DNA of 64,000 bases from positions 124,001-188,000 of the forward strand of contig NZ_JAHRCY010000012.1 of NCBI RefSeq assembly GCF_019083965.1, read 5' to 3'. A program made the translations under genes and the position numbers. Below are positions 1 to 8,025 of this stretch, piece after piece (the first letter of the stretch is position 1; the number at the start of each line of letters is the position of its first letter). Source of the DNA: Catellatospora tritici (GTDB lineage: Bacteria; Actinomycetota; Actinomycetes; Mycobacteriales; Micromonosporaceae). The notes beneath the pieces were generated by a model. The model worked only from the letters and a program-made list of their open reading frames with translations. It did no database searches and was not told where the DNA came from.

Positions 1-262
1 CGGGGTCGTCGTGGCCCGGGATCCAGTCCGGTGCCTGCGGCACCAGGCGCCGACCGGCCCAGGCCTGCTCGCGTACGGGGCGATACAGCGCGGCGTACCG
101 GGCGTCGACCAGCCGCCGCGACGGGTGCAGCGGCGTCGCCGCCCGCGTCGAGTGGTACGACACGGCCAGCGTCACCGCGTCGGCACCGGTCCGCGCGAAC
201 CGGTCGACGAACCCGGGATCGCCCAGCACGTCCCACGGGAACGCGTGCACGCTGATCACCAT
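1..262 (-). CDS. Uncharacterised protein coupled to glucarate dehydratase (3' part outside window)
   Basis: This reading frame starts with ATG at 262 and runs off the left edge, leaving 87 codons visible. The start overlaps the stop of the glucarate dehydratase gene (ATGGTGA arrangement), so the two are translationally coupled and this should be a late gene of the uronate/aldarate operon. The visible N-terminus begins MVISVHAFPWDVLGDP and continues with a segment containing AVSYHSTRAATPLHP. There is no signal peptide and no motif I can name. The alternation of short hydrophobic strands would suit a TIM-barrel enzyme acting on sugars, but that is only inference. The missing last step of the pathway (alpha-ketoglutarate semialdehyde oxidation) does not look like this protein. 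Confidence 0.75.
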   Translation of the reverse strand, partial: MVISVHAFPWDVLGDPGFVDRFARTGADAVTLAVSYHSTRAATPLHPSRRLVDARYAALYRPVREQAWAGRRLVPQAPDWIPGHDDP

Positions 263-1548
263 CGCGGCCTCCGCTTGGTGTACTCGGGCTCGAAGATCCG
301 CCGGTACGACGTGTCGTCCCGCTCCCGGATCGCGCACCGCAGGTAGTTCTCGTGCAGCCGCGCCAGCGCGTCCCGGTCCAGGCTCACGCCCAGGCCGGGC
401 GTGTCCGGCACGGTGACCGCCCCGCCGGTGATCGGCAGCGGCCGCTCCAGCACGTCGACGCCGCACTGCCAGGGCGTGTGCGTGTCGGCGGCGTACGTCA
501 GCTCCGGCAGCGCCGCGCCGAGCTGCGTCATCGCGGCCAGGCTGATGCCCAGGTGGCTGTTGGAGTGCATCGACACCCCGACGCCCCAGGTCCGGCAGAT
601 CGCGGCGAGTTCGGCGCTGCGCCGCAGCCCACCCCAGTAGTGGTGGTCGGACAGCACCACCCCGACCGCGCCCTGGCCGAACCCGGGCGGGATGTCGGCG
701 GGGCTGACCACGCACATGTTGGTGGCCAACGGCATCGGTGCCGCCTTGGCGACCTCGGCCATACCGGGGATGCCGGGCGTCGGGTCCTCCAGGTACTCCA
801 GCAGCCCTTCGGTCTCCCGGGCGACCCGGACCGAGGTCTCCACGCTCCACGCGGCGTTGGGGTCCAGCCGCAGCGGCAGGTCGGGGAACGCCTCACGCAG
901 GGCCCGGATCGCGGCGATCTCCTCGTCGGGCGGGAACACGCCGCCCTTGAGCTTGATCGAGCCGAACCCGTACTCGTCGATCAGCTGCCGGGCCTGGGCG
1001 ACGATCCCGGCCGGGTCGAGGGCGGCCGGGTACGGGTCGTCGACCGGCGGCAGCCCGCCGACCAGCGACGCCGGGCCGTCGGCGGTCGGGTGGACAGCCC
1101 ACTTGTAGAACAGGTACGCCGAGAACGGCACCCGCTCGCGCACCTTCCCACCGAGCAGATCCGCCACCGGCCGCCCGGTCAGGTGCCCCTGCAGGTCGAG
1201 GCAGGCGACCTCGAACGGGGCGAACACCCGCAGCGCCGTCTTCTGCGGGCTGGAGTCGCCGGTCAGCCCGTGCCGGTCGGGTGAGTCGGCACCGCCCAGC
1301 ACCCGGCACACCCGGCGCCACAGCCGGTTGGTGTCGAACGGGTCCAGCCCGACCAGCGTCGCTCCGGCGGCACGCAGCAGCTCCAGGTGCGGGGCGTCGC
1401 CGTAGGTCTCGCCCAGCCCGACCAGGCCGTCGCCGCAGCGCAGCTCGACGATGGCGCGCAGCGCCCACGGCTGGTGCACCCCGGCGGAGTTGAGCAGCGG
1501 CGGGTCCGGGAACGCCACCGGCGTGACCACGACCTCGCGGATCCTCAT
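256..1548 (-). CDS. gudD: Glucarate dehydratase (enolase superfamily)
   Basis: This 430-residue enolase-superfamily protein is close to the usual length of glucarate dehydratases. It should remove water from D-glucarate to give 5-dehydro-4-deoxyglucarate in the cytoplasm. The acid-sugar dehydratase features are visible: the KLK base motif (residues 199-201), metal ligands around LDPNAAW (Asp229, Asn231) and YLEDPT, ATNMCV near 277, the SDHHYWGG segment near 300 and the catalytic-histidine region MHSNSHLG near 328. The start ATG at 1548 overlaps the stop of the upstream kdgD-like gene by ATGA, so the two are made together and catalyse consecutive steps. The gene lies downstream of an ABC importer in the same direction. 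Galactarate specificity cannot be excluded by eye. Confidence 0.93.
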   Translation of the reverse strand: MRIREVVVTPVAFPDPPLLNSAGVHQPWALRAIVELRCGDGLVGLGETYGDAPHLELLRAAGATLVGLDPFDTNRLWRRVCRVLGGADSPDRHGLTGDSSPQKTALRVFAPFEVACLDLQGHLTGRPVADLLGGKVRERVPFSAYLFYKWAVHPTADGPASLVGGLPPVDDPYPAALDPAGIVAQARQLIDEYGFGSIKLKGGVFPPDEEIAAIRALREAFPDLPLRLDPNAAWSVETSVRVARETEGLLEYLEDPTPGIPGMAEVAKAAPMPLATNMCVVSPADIPPGFGQGAVGVVLSDHHYWGGLRRSAELAAICRTWGVGVSMHSNSHLGISLAAMTQLGAALPELTYAADTHTPWQCGVDVLERPLPITGGAVTVPDTPGLGVSLDRDALARLHENYLRCAIRERDDTSYRRIFEPEYTKRRPRW

Positions 1549-2504
1549 GCGGTCGCCTCGGCAGGTGCGGTCGCCTCGGCAGGTGCGATGGTCTCGGCCA
1601 GGGCGGCGCGGCCGCGCGCGATGATGGCGGCCAGCTCGGCTTCGTGCTCGGGCGTGATGTCGACCAGCGGCGGGCGCACGTGCCCCATCGCCTGCCCGTC
1701 CAGCCGCGCCCCGGCCTTGACCAGCGCGACGGCGTAGCCGGGCACCTTGTCGCGCAGGGCCACCAGCGGCAGGTAGAACGCGGTGAGCAGCTTCGCGACG
1801 ACGGCCCTGTCTGCGGCGCGGACGGCCCGGTAGAAGGCGGTGGCGATGTCGGGGGCGAAGCAGAGCACGGCCGAGGAGTAGCTGTCCACGCCGATGGCCT
1901 CGTACGCCTGGACGGACATCTCGGCGGTGGGCAGCCCGTTGAGGAACCCGAACTCGGCGGCGCGGGGGTGGCCGGACTCGCGTACCGCCACGACCAGGCG
2001 CAGCATCGCGTCCACGTCGCCCCGGCCGTCCTTGATGCCGACGACGGTCGGGATGTCCAGCAGCGCCACCGCTGCGGCCGGGTCGAGCACCGCGTTGGCG
2101 CGCTGGTAGACGGTGATCGGCAGCGCGGTCGCCGAGGCGACGTAGCGCACGTGCTCGACCAGCCCGGCCGGGGTCGAGGAGACCAGGTACGGCGGAAGCA
2201 GCAGCAGCCCGTCGGCGCCGCAGTCGGCGGCGATCTGCGCGAACTCCCGGGCCTGCTGCGGGCCGCCGCCGCAGCCTGCGAAGATCGGCAGGCGGCCGTC
2301 GGACACCCGAACCGCCGTGGCCACGACGTCGCGGTACTCGTCGGTGGACAGCGCGGTGAACTCGCCGGTGCCGCAGGCGACGAACAGCGCGCTGGGCGCG
2401 GCCGCGATCTGGCGTTCGACGTGCTCGGCGAAGACCGCCAGGTCGACCTTGTCGTCGCCGGTGAACGGAGTGAGCGGGAACGAGAGCAGCCCCTGCAGGC
2501 GCAT
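1545..2504 (-). CDS. kdgD: 5-dehydro-4-deoxyglucarate dehydratase
   Basis: This 319-residue class I aldolase/DHDPS-fold enzyme should decarboxylate and dehydrate 5-dehydro-4-deoxyglucarate to alpha-ketoglutarate semialdehyde. The family landmarks are present: GTGEF at 45-49, the catalytic tyrosine in VYQRAN (Tyr133) and the Schiff-base lysine in VGIKDGRGD (Lys158), the KDGRGD motif being typical of KdgD rather than DapA. Its stop overlaps the start of the glucarate dehydratase gene, which supplies its substrate. The C-terminus ends with a duplicated APAEATA unit encoded by a short direct repeat (about 1550-1590), probably a recent slippage event outside the fold. The start is preceded by an AGGAGAACC ribosome-binding site. 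Confidence 0.93.
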   Translation of the reverse strand: MRLQGLLSFPLTPFTGDDKVDLAVFAEHVERQIAAAPSALFVACGTGEFTALSTDEYRDVVATAVRVSDGRLPIFAGCGGGPQQAREFAQIAADCGADGLLLLPPYLVSSTPAGLVEHVRYVASATALPITVYQRANAVLDPAAAVALLDIPTVVGIKDGRGDVDAMLRLVVAVRESGHPRAAEFGFLNGLPTAEMSVQAYEAIGVDSYSSAVLCFAPDIATAFYRAVRAADRAVVAKLLTAFYLPLVALRDKVPGYAVALVKAGARLDGQAMGHVRPPLVDITPEHEAELAAIIARGRAALAETIAPAEATAPAEATA

Positions 2505-2546
2505 GGTGGTTCTCCTCGGTAGTGGCTGTGCGGACGGGTGGCGGCG

Positions 2547-3395
2547 TCAGCCCTTGACGGCGCCGGAGGTCAGGCCGCGCATGAACTGGCGCTGCATGGC
2601 GATGAAGGCGAGCACGCTGGGCAGCAGCGCCAGCAGTGCGGCGGCCAGCAGCACGCCGATGCCGACCTGCTCGTCGGAGCGCAGCGTGCGCAGCGCCAGC
2701 GGCAGGGTGAACTGCTGCGCGTCGGTGGCGACCAGCAGCGGGAGCAGGTACTGGTCCCAGATCATGGTGAAGCCGAAGATGCCGACGACACCGAGCGCGG
2801 GACGGCACAGCGGCAGCACCACCGACCAGAAGACGCGCAGGTCGCCCGCGCCGTCCAGCCGGGCGGCCTCCTCCAGCTCGACCGGGATCTCCTTCATGAA
2901 CTCGGTCATCACCAGGATGGAGAAGGCCCAGGCGCCGACCGGGATGATCATGCCGAGCAGGGTGCCGGTGAGGTTGACCTCCGACAGCACCAGCGACAGC
3001 GGGATCGCCAGCACCTCCTCGGGCAGCATCATCGTGGACAGCACCAGCAGGAACACCAGCTTCATCAGCGGAAACGTCTTGCGCGCCAGCGAGTACGACG
3101 CCGACACGCTGACCGCGATCTGCAGCAGCAGTCCCCCGCCGACCACGATGAACGAGTTCGCCAGGTAGCCGAGCACGCCCCGGTCGAAGGCGCGGGTGAA
3201 GTTGTCCAGGGTGAACCCGCCGCCCGACACCAGCGTCGTCGGGTCGTTGACCTTCGTGAACGCGCCGATCATCAGCGCCAGCAGCGGCCCGGCGAAGACG
3301 ACGACGAGCAGGCCGTACACCACGACCTTGACCAGCACCGCCAGCGGCCCGCGCCGGGCGGTGAAGCCGAGCGCGCTGTCGAATCCGGAGGCCAT
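2547..3395 (-). CDS. Sugar ABC transporter permease (MalG/carbohydrate type 2)
   Basis: The 282-residue product has about six membrane segments and the cytoplasmic EAA loop (EEAARLDGAG near residue 195) that contacts the ATPase. It is the second permease of a CUT1-type carbohydrate importer. Its start overlaps the stop of the other permease by one base (TGATG). It sits between that permease and the kdgD-like gene, so the probable substrate is a uronate or an aldarate. No ATPase gene is present; as in many actinomycetes, a shared MsiK-type ATPase elsewhere is likely. Confidence 0.92.
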   Translation of the reverse strand: MASGFDSALGFTARRGPLAVLVKVVVYGLLVVVFAGPLLALMIGAFTKVNDPTTLVSGGGFTLDNFTRAFDRGVLGYLANSFIVVGGGLLLQIAVSVSASYSLARKTFPLMKLVFLLVLSTMMLPEEVLAIPLSLVLSEVNLTGTLLGMIIPVGAWAFSILVMTEFMKEIPVELEEAARLDGAGDLRVFWSVVLPLCRPALGVVGIFGFTMIWDQYLLPLLVATDAQQFTLPLALRTLRSDEQVGIGVLLAAALLALLPSVLAFIAMQRQFMRGLTSGAVKG

Positions 3396-4378
3396 CACGC
3401 CACCTTCCGTTCCGAGCGGGACCGGACCACGCGCACGACCAGGGTCAGCAGCACGGTCGCGGCCAGCAGCAGCATCGAACCGGCGGCGGCGACGCCCAGT
3501 TCGCCGCGTTCCAGGCCGAGCTTGTAGATCAGCGTCATCATCACCTCGGTGGCGCCGTTGGGGCCGCCGTTGGTGAGCAGGAAGATCTCGGTGAACACCC
3601 GCAGCCCGCGGATCGCGGCCAGGGTGAACAGGATCGCGAAGACCGGCCGCAGCGCGGGGAAGGTGACGTGCCACAGCCTGCGGGTGACACTCGCGCCGTC
3701 GACGGCGGCCGCCTCGTAGAGGTTGCGGTCGACTCCGGCCAGGCCCGCCAGGAAGATCATCATGTCGTACGGCGCGCCGCGCCAGATCCCGACGCCCATC
3801 ACGCTCAGCAGCGAGCTGTCCTGGCTGTTGAGGAACTGCGACGGTCCCATCCCGAGCCAGCCCAGCACGGTGTTCACCGTGCCATCGGGTGCGGGGTAGT
3901 ACAGGATCCGCCACACCTCGGCCACCACCGCCATCGCCACCACGGTCGGCAGGAACACCGCGGTGCGGACCACCCACAGGTGCTTGGCCGAGCCTTCCAG
4001 CAGCAGCGCGAGCGCCATCCCGAGCAGGATCGACCCGCCCGTCTGCCCCACGGCCAGCACCGCGGTGTGCCCGATCGCGGCCAGGAAGTCCTCGTCGGCG
4101 AACACCTGTGTGTAGTTGTCCAGCCCGACCCACCGGTCGCCCAGGTACGGGCGGACCTCGTGCAGGCTCATGGCGACCGCCTGCGCCATCGGCCAGAACT
4201 TGAACAGCGCGAAGATCGTCAGTGCCGGGGCGAGGAACAGCCACGGGCTCAGCGCGCCGGTCAGGTCGAGGCGGCGCCGTCGCGGCCGGGCCGCGGGGTC
4301 CGGCGGCGGGGCGATCCGCCCAGCCGCCCGGCCGGGGCGTACGGCGGTCGCCGCCGCCCCGGAACCGGTGTCCTGCAT
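3395..4378 (-). CDS. Sugar ABC transporter permease (MalF type)
   Basis: This 327-residue permease has a proline- and arginine-rich cytoplasmic N-terminus of about 40 residues, then six membrane spans beginning at LSPWLFLAPALTIFALF. The EAA loop is EAAAVDGASVTRRLW near residue 225. It pairs with the overlapping downstream permease and the upstream lipoprotein as a CUT1 importer. The gap of 28 bases to the binding-protein gene and the shared direction support a single transcript from the palindrome-containing promoter at about 5.75 kb. Confidence 0.92.
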   Translation of the reverse strand: MQDTGSGAAATAVRPGRAAGRIAPPPDPAARPRRRRLDLTGALSPWLFLAPALTIFALFKFWPMAQAVAMSLHEVRPYLGDRWVGLDNYTQVFADEDFLAAIGHTAVLAVGQTGGSILLGMALALLLEGSAKHLWVVRTAVFLPTVVAMAVVAEVWRILYYPAPDGTVNTVLGWLGMGPSQFLNSQDSSLLSVMGVGIWRGAPYDMMIFLAGLAGVDRNLYEAAAVDGASVTRRLWHVTFPALRPVFAILFTLAAIRGLRVFTEIFLLTNGGPNGATEVMMTLIYKLGLERGELGVAAAGSMLLLAATVLLTLVVRVVRSRSERKVA

Positions 4379-4406
4379 CAGTCGCTCCAGCCCTCGGCCA
4401 GGCGCG

Positions 4407-5735
4407 TCACGCGCCTGCTCCCTGCTTCTTCAACTCGGCGCCGAACTTCTCGGCCAGCTTCGCCAACTCCGCCTTGGGGTCGGAGCCGCAGTCGGACACG
4501 ATCGCGTTGAGCGCCTCGGCCGACGCGGTGCGGAACGGGGTCCACTCCGGCACGACCGGCGCGTACCGGCCGACCTCCTTGTAGACCTTGTCGAAGACCA
4601 GCCAGCGGGTGTCGGTGCGTACCTTGGCCAGGTCGACGTTCTTGTTGACCGGCAGCCGGACCACGTTGCCGTCGGTGTCACCGGCCATGCCGACGGTCTG
4701 TCCCTGCTCGCTGATCAGGAACTCGGCGAAGCGCTCCTGCCCGGCCGGGTTGGCCGAACCGGCCATCAGGTACACGTTCTCGCCCTCGGCCAGCGAGGCC
4801 GACTTGCCGCCGGGACCGGCGGGCAGCGCGACAACCTCGTACTTGTCCTTGCCGAGGTTCTTGTCGAACCGCGCCATGTTGTACGGCCCGGTGAAGTAGA
4901 TGCCGCCCTTGCCGGTCTCGAACAGCGGGTGTGCCTGCGTGGTCTCCGCGGTGACCGCGCCGGGCACCACGCTCTTGGCGGCGCAGAACTGGGCCTTCAG
5001 CCACTGTGCGGCGGCGACCGCCTGGTCCGAGCCGATGGCCGGGGTCAGGCTGCCGGGGCTGCCGCTGAAGTAGTCGGCGCCCGACGCCCACAGGAAGCTG
5101 CTGAAGTACCAGTCCAGGTAGCCGCGCTTGGTGGAGCCGGGGATGACATACCCGTAGGTGTCGGCCTTGCCGTTGCCGTCAGGGTCCTTGGTGGTGAACG
5201 CGGTGGCCAGCGCGTCCAGCTCGGCCCAGCTGGTGGGCTGGGCCAGGCCCAGCTTCTCGCGCCAGTCCTTGCGGATGAACAGCGCGAACGACTGCGCCGA
5301 GAACGGCACCGCGTAGAGCTTGCCGTCGGCGCCCTTGGCCGCGTCCCACGCGGCCGGGGTGAGCTGGTCGCCGCCGTCGATGTCGGCCTGGTTCACGTCG
5401 CGCACCAGGCCCTGCTTGACCAGGGTGCCGAGCTGGGCGGTGTCGTTGACGACGATGTCGGGCAGCTTCTTCTGCGCCGCCGCCTGCTGCAGCTTGGTCT
5501 CGAAGTCCTCGAACACGGCGGTCACCTTGGTCGGGACGCCGGTGGCCGCGGTGAACTTCGCGGCCAGATCCTGGTGTGTCTTCTCGGTCGGCGAGCCTGG
5601 GGGCTTGCGGACCCAGATCTCCAGCGGCGCCTTGCTGTCGGCGGCCGGCTGGTCGTCACCACAGCCTGCCGCGGTCGCCAGCGCGAACACGGCCGCCAGC
5701 GCCGCCACGAGCCTGGTCGCTTTACGACTGAGCAT
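4407..5735 (-). CDS. Extracellular solute-binding lipoprotein for uronate/aldarate importer
   Basis: This 442-residue family 1 (carbohydrate) binding protein has a lipoprotein signal ending in ATAAGC, so Cys25 should be lipidated and the protein anchored outside the membrane. The mature part has the two-lobe pattern of maltose-type binding proteins (LEIWVRKPPG at the start of lobe 1, KPTSWAEL-like and NPAGQERFAEFL segments later). A good AGGAGG ribosome-binding site precedes ATG 5735. Only 15 bases separate the start from an imperfect CATATG-centred palindrome, so a repressor bound there would block transcription or its early elongation. Substrate assignment to hexuronate or glucarate comes from the downstream catabolic genes. 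Confidence 0.92.
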   Translation of the reverse strand: MLSRKATRLVAALAAVFALATAAGCGDDQPAADSKAPLEIWVRKPPGSPTEKTHQDLAAKFTAATGVPTKVTAVFEDFETKLQQAAAQKKLPDIVVNDTAQLGTLVKQGLVRDVNQADIDGGDQLTPAAWDAAKGADGKLYAVPFSAQSFALFIRKDWREKLGLAQPTSWAELDALATAFTTKDPDGNGKADTYGYVIPGSTKRGYLDWYFSSFLWASGADYFSGSPGSLTPAIGSDQAVAAAQWLKAQFCAAKSVVPGAVTAETTQAHPLFETGKGGIYFTGPYNMARFDKNLGKDKYEVVALPAGPGGKSASLAEGENVYLMAGSANPAGQERFAEFLISEQGQTVGMAGDTDGNVVRLPVNKNVDLAKVRTDTRWLVFDKVYKEVGRYAPVVPEWTPFRTASAEALNAIVSDCGSDPKAELAKLAEKFGAELKKQGAGA

Positions 5736-5750
5736 CGGACGCTGCCTCCT

Positions 5751-5766
5751 GTCTACATATGTGGAC
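5751..5766. promoter_or_regulatory. Candidate IclR operator, site 1
   Basis: The sequence GTCTACATATGTGGAC is a 16-bp palindrome with a single mismatched pair. It lies in the divergent region between the importer operon (start 5735) and the IclR gene (start 5862). A perfect 14-bp version, TCCACATATGTGGA, sits upstream of the uronate dehydrogenase gene at 7565. IclR-family regulators bind palindromes of about this length, so autoregulation plus control of both transcripts is inferred. Confidence 0.7.
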
Positions 5767-5861
5767 GGATTCTAGTTATGTGCAAGCGGTGCACCGACAA
5801 GTTAGCGTCCGCTACTATGACCGTCAACACTCCTGAAACAATTCGCGTGGACGGTGGATCC

Positions 5862-6641
5862 ATGACCTCAAGCCAGTCCGACAGCTCGCTGGTCAAGTCA
5901 GCCGAGCGCACGGTCCGCATCCTGGAGACACTGGCCGCGTCGCCCAAGCGGTTGAGCATCTCCGAGCTGCAAGAGATCATGGGGTATCCGCGCAGCAGTC
6001 TGCATGCCCTGGTCCGGACCCTGCGCGAACTCAAATGGGTGGAGGCCGACGACAGCGGCGCCACCTTCGGCGTCGGCCCGCACGCCCTGCTGTCCGGCAC
6101 CGCCTATCTCGACCGCGACCCGGCCCTGCCACACGTCTACGAAGCCCTCGAGGACCTGCGCTCGGAGATCGGCTACACCGTGCACTACGCCCGCCGCGAC
6201 GACGGCCACGTGCTCTACCTGGGCAGCCGCGAGTCCCGCGACGCCGTACGGGTGGTGTCCCGGGTGGGGCGGCGGCTGCCCGCGCACCTGACCGCGCTGG
6301 GGCAGGCGCTGCTGGCCGAGCTGACCACGGTCGAGGTCGACAAGGTGCTGCCCGACGTGCTGGAGGCGTACACGCCGCACACCGTCACCGACCGCCCCGC
6401 CCTGCACGAGGAGTTGACCCGGGTGCGCGACCGCGGCTGGGCCGTCGAGCACGAGCAGGGCACCACCGGCGTGGCCTGCGTCGCCGCGGCCGTGCACTAC
6501 CGCATCCCGGCCACCGACGCGATCAGCTGCTCGATGCCCGCCGAGCTGGCCACCGAGGCCGAGGTGGAGCGGGTCGCCACGGCCGTGGTCCGCGCCGCGA
6601 CCGCACTGGCGGGCACCCTGCGCCGCAACGGCATCCGCTGA
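5862..6641 (+). CDS. IclR-family transcriptional regulator of the uronate locus
   Basis: The protein has an N-terminal winged helix-turn-helix (about residues 12-70, with LSISELQEIMGYPRSSLHAL) and a C-terminal IclR effector domain ending near residue 255, giving 259 residues in total, normal for the family. I chose ATG 5862, preceded by GGTGG; in-frame ATGs at 5817 and 5778 would add a charged extension that starts beside the palindrome. It is divergent from the importer operon and convergent with uronate dehydrogenase. A role as effector-released repressor of both transcripts, responding to a uronate or aldarate intermediate, is inferred from the shared palindrome. Confidence 0.9.
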   Translation: MTSSQSDSSLVKSAERTVRILETLAASPKRLSISELQEIMGYPRSSLHALVRTLRELKWVEADDSGATFGVGPHALLSGTAYLDRDPALPHVYEALEDLRSEIGYTVHYARRDDGHVLYLGSRESRDAVRVVSRVGRRLPAHLTALGQALLAELTTVEVDKVLPDVLEAYTPHTVTDRPALHEELTRVRDRGWAVEHEQGTTGVACVAAAVHYRIPATDAISCSMPAELATEAEVERVATAVVRAATALAGTLRRNGIR

Positions 6642-6644
6642 CAC

Positions 6645-6677
6645 GACGGGGGTAGCCCGAGCCGGGCTGCCCCCGTC
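6645..6677. terminator. Bidirectional terminator between iclR and udh
   Basis: A 15-bp stem with one T-G wobble (GACGGGGG...CCCCCGTC) closes on a three-base loop between two convergent stop codons. It can terminate transcription from both sides. Confidence 0.7.
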
Positions 6678-6688
6678 CCCCGTTCAGC

Positions 6689-7513
6689 TCAGTACGCGAC
6701 ACCCAGCGGGACGTCGCACCACTGGCCGCCGACCCGGGTCAGCAGCGGGTCCTTGTCGAAGTCCGGCTCGCCATGCTGGGCGATCAGCTCGTCGGCGAAG
6801 ACCTCCGCGTCGTCGACCGGGTGGTAGCCCAGCGCCTCGCCCTCGGCCAGCGACCACCAGCGACGGGTGTTGCGGCTGATCCCCCACACGATCCGGAAGC
6901 CCGGCGACGGCGCCGACAGGCACGCCTCGACCAGGCGCACACCGTCGGCGGGCGACAGCCACATGGCCAGGCCGCGCAGGCCAGGCGGCTTCGGGAACCA
7001 CAGGCCGATGCGCAGGCAGACCACGTCCATGCCGAACCGGTCGGCGTAGAGCTGCCCGCAGGACTCCATCGCGACCTTGCTCCAGCCGTACAGGGTGTCG
7101 GGGCGGCCGGGCAGGTCGGACGGCAGCAGCCCGTCGGGGCCGACCTGGGTCCGGTCCTGAAACCCGGCGGCGTGATTGGACGAGGCGAGCACCAGCCGGT
7201 TCACCCCGGCGGCGCGGGCCGCCTCGAACAGCTGGTACGTGCCGAACATGTTGGACTCCAGCACGTCGCGCACGTCGGACTCCCGGCTCTGGCCGCCCAG
7301 GTGCACCACCGCGTCGACGTCGCGCAACGCGGCGGCCAGCACCTCCGGGTCGGTCAGCGACCCGATCACCACCTCCTCGGCGCCGTCACCGTCGGGCAGC
7401 GGCGCGGGCGGGCGGATGTCCAGCAGTCGCAGCACCCGGCCCTCCCGCCGCATCCCGGTCCGCAGCAACGTGGCGACCTTCCCGGCCCCGCCAGTGATCA
7501 AGATTCGTCCCAT
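6689..7513 (-). CDS. udh: NAD-dependent uronate dehydrogenase
   Basis: This 274-residue extended short-chain dehydrogenase matches uronate dehydrogenase in size. It should oxidise galacturonate or glucuronate at C1 to the aldarolactone, feeding the aldarate dehydratase at the left of the window. The Rossmann motif is GGAGKVA (residues 8-14); the active-site Ser-Tyr-Lys set appears as SSNH (111-114) and YGWSK (Tyr142, Lys146). ATG 7513 is chosen because the NAD motif then begins at the normal distance; ATG 7525 would add four residues. A perfect CATATG palindrome lies 52 bases upstream. The gene is convergent with the IclR gene. Confidence 0.88.
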   Translation of the reverse strand: MGRILITGGAGKVATLLRTGMRREGRVLRLLDIRPPAPLPDGDGAEEVVIGSLTDPEVLAAALRDVDAVVHLGGQSRESDVRDVLESNMFGTYQLFEAARAAGVNRLVLASSNHAAGFQDRTQVGPDGLLPSDLPGRPDTLYGWSKVAMESCGQLYADRFGMDVVCLRIGLWFPKPPGLRGLAMWLSPADGVRLVEACLSAPSPGFRIVWGISRNTRRWWSLAEGEALGYHPVDDAEVFADELIAQHGEPDFDKDPLLTRVGGQWCDVPLGVAY

Positions 7514-7564
7514 GGCCAGCAGCATAGCCAGCCCGCCACCATCCAGCCAAGGTACAGAATTCCC

Positions 7565-7578
7565 TCCACATATGTGGA
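7565..7578. promoter_or_regulatory. Candidate IclR operator, site 2
   Basis: TCCACATATGTGGA is a perfect 14-bp palindrome upstream of the uronate dehydrogenase start and also upstream of the divergent small secreted protein gene. It matches the site at 5752-5765 at 13 of 14 positions, linking udh to the importer/dehydratase operon. Confidence 0.7.
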
Positions 7579-7682
7579 CACCTTCACGGGCATTGTGCGG
7601 GCAGGGGCGCGCGCCAATCCACCGTCCTGCCATCGCAATACTTGAATGTATGATTGGATATCGTCCTACTCCAGGAGGCATC

Positions 7683-7925
7683 ATGCGCAGGTCACGAACC
7701 CGCACTCGGATCGCTGCCGTCGCCGCGGCGGTGTGTCTTGGCCTGGTCGGCGCCGCCACCCCGGCCCACGCCAACGGCACGATCACCTTCGTCGCCTACT
7801 TCAGCGACGCCGCCCACACCAACCTCGTCGGCGGCTCGACCTTCAGCGAATGCCCCGGCGACCCCAGTTATCACTGGGGCGCTTACACCGCGTACTACAC
7901 GATCGAATCCGAGCCCTGCCCCTGA
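7683..7925 (+). CDS. Small secreted protein, DUF6289-like
   Basis: This 80-residue protein has a clear Sec signal (RRSRTRTRIAAVAAAV...ATPAHA) and a mature part of about 45 residues with two cysteines and an aromatic-rich end (YHWGAYTAYYTIES). The layout resembles the DUF6289 family of small actinobacterial exported proteins of unknown function. A strong AGGAGG site precedes ATG 7683. It is divergent from udh and followed by a long hairpin. Confidence 0.8.
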   Translation: MRRSRTRTRIAAVAAAVCLGLVGAATPAHANGTITFVAYFSDAAHTNLVGGSTFSECPGDPSYHWGAYTAYYTIESEPCP

Positions 7926-7948
7926 CCGCCACCCACCCCCAACCGCAA

Positions 7949-7994
7949 GGAAGGGCCCCTTCTTATCGCATTCCGACGAAGAAGGGGCCCTTCC
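7949..7994. repeat. GAAGGGGCCCTTC-type intergenic hairpin (REP-like, terminator-like)
   Basis: A 16-bp perfect inverted repeat (GGAAGGGCCCCTTCTT and its complement) surrounds a 14-base loop. Each arm is itself nearly self-complementary. It follows the DUF6289 gene and precedes the next plus-strand gene, so it can terminate transcription. I recall closely similar elements scattered between genes in Micromonosporaceae genomes, but cannot count copies here. Confidence 0.75.
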
Positions 7995-8025
7995 AAACAT
8001 CGTGGGGTGCGTACGCTGAGGCGTT

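Noticed and set aside
256..2808. An 850-codon minus-strand frame across two genes and part of a third
   Set aside because: It is a chance-open frame of GC-rich DNA. The KdgD and permease parts are read out of frame; only its last 430 codons are the glucarate dehydratase.
4116..6641. An IclR frame extending 580 codons upstream
   Set aside because: The upstream part is antisense to the binding-protein gene. The family start fits ATG 5862.
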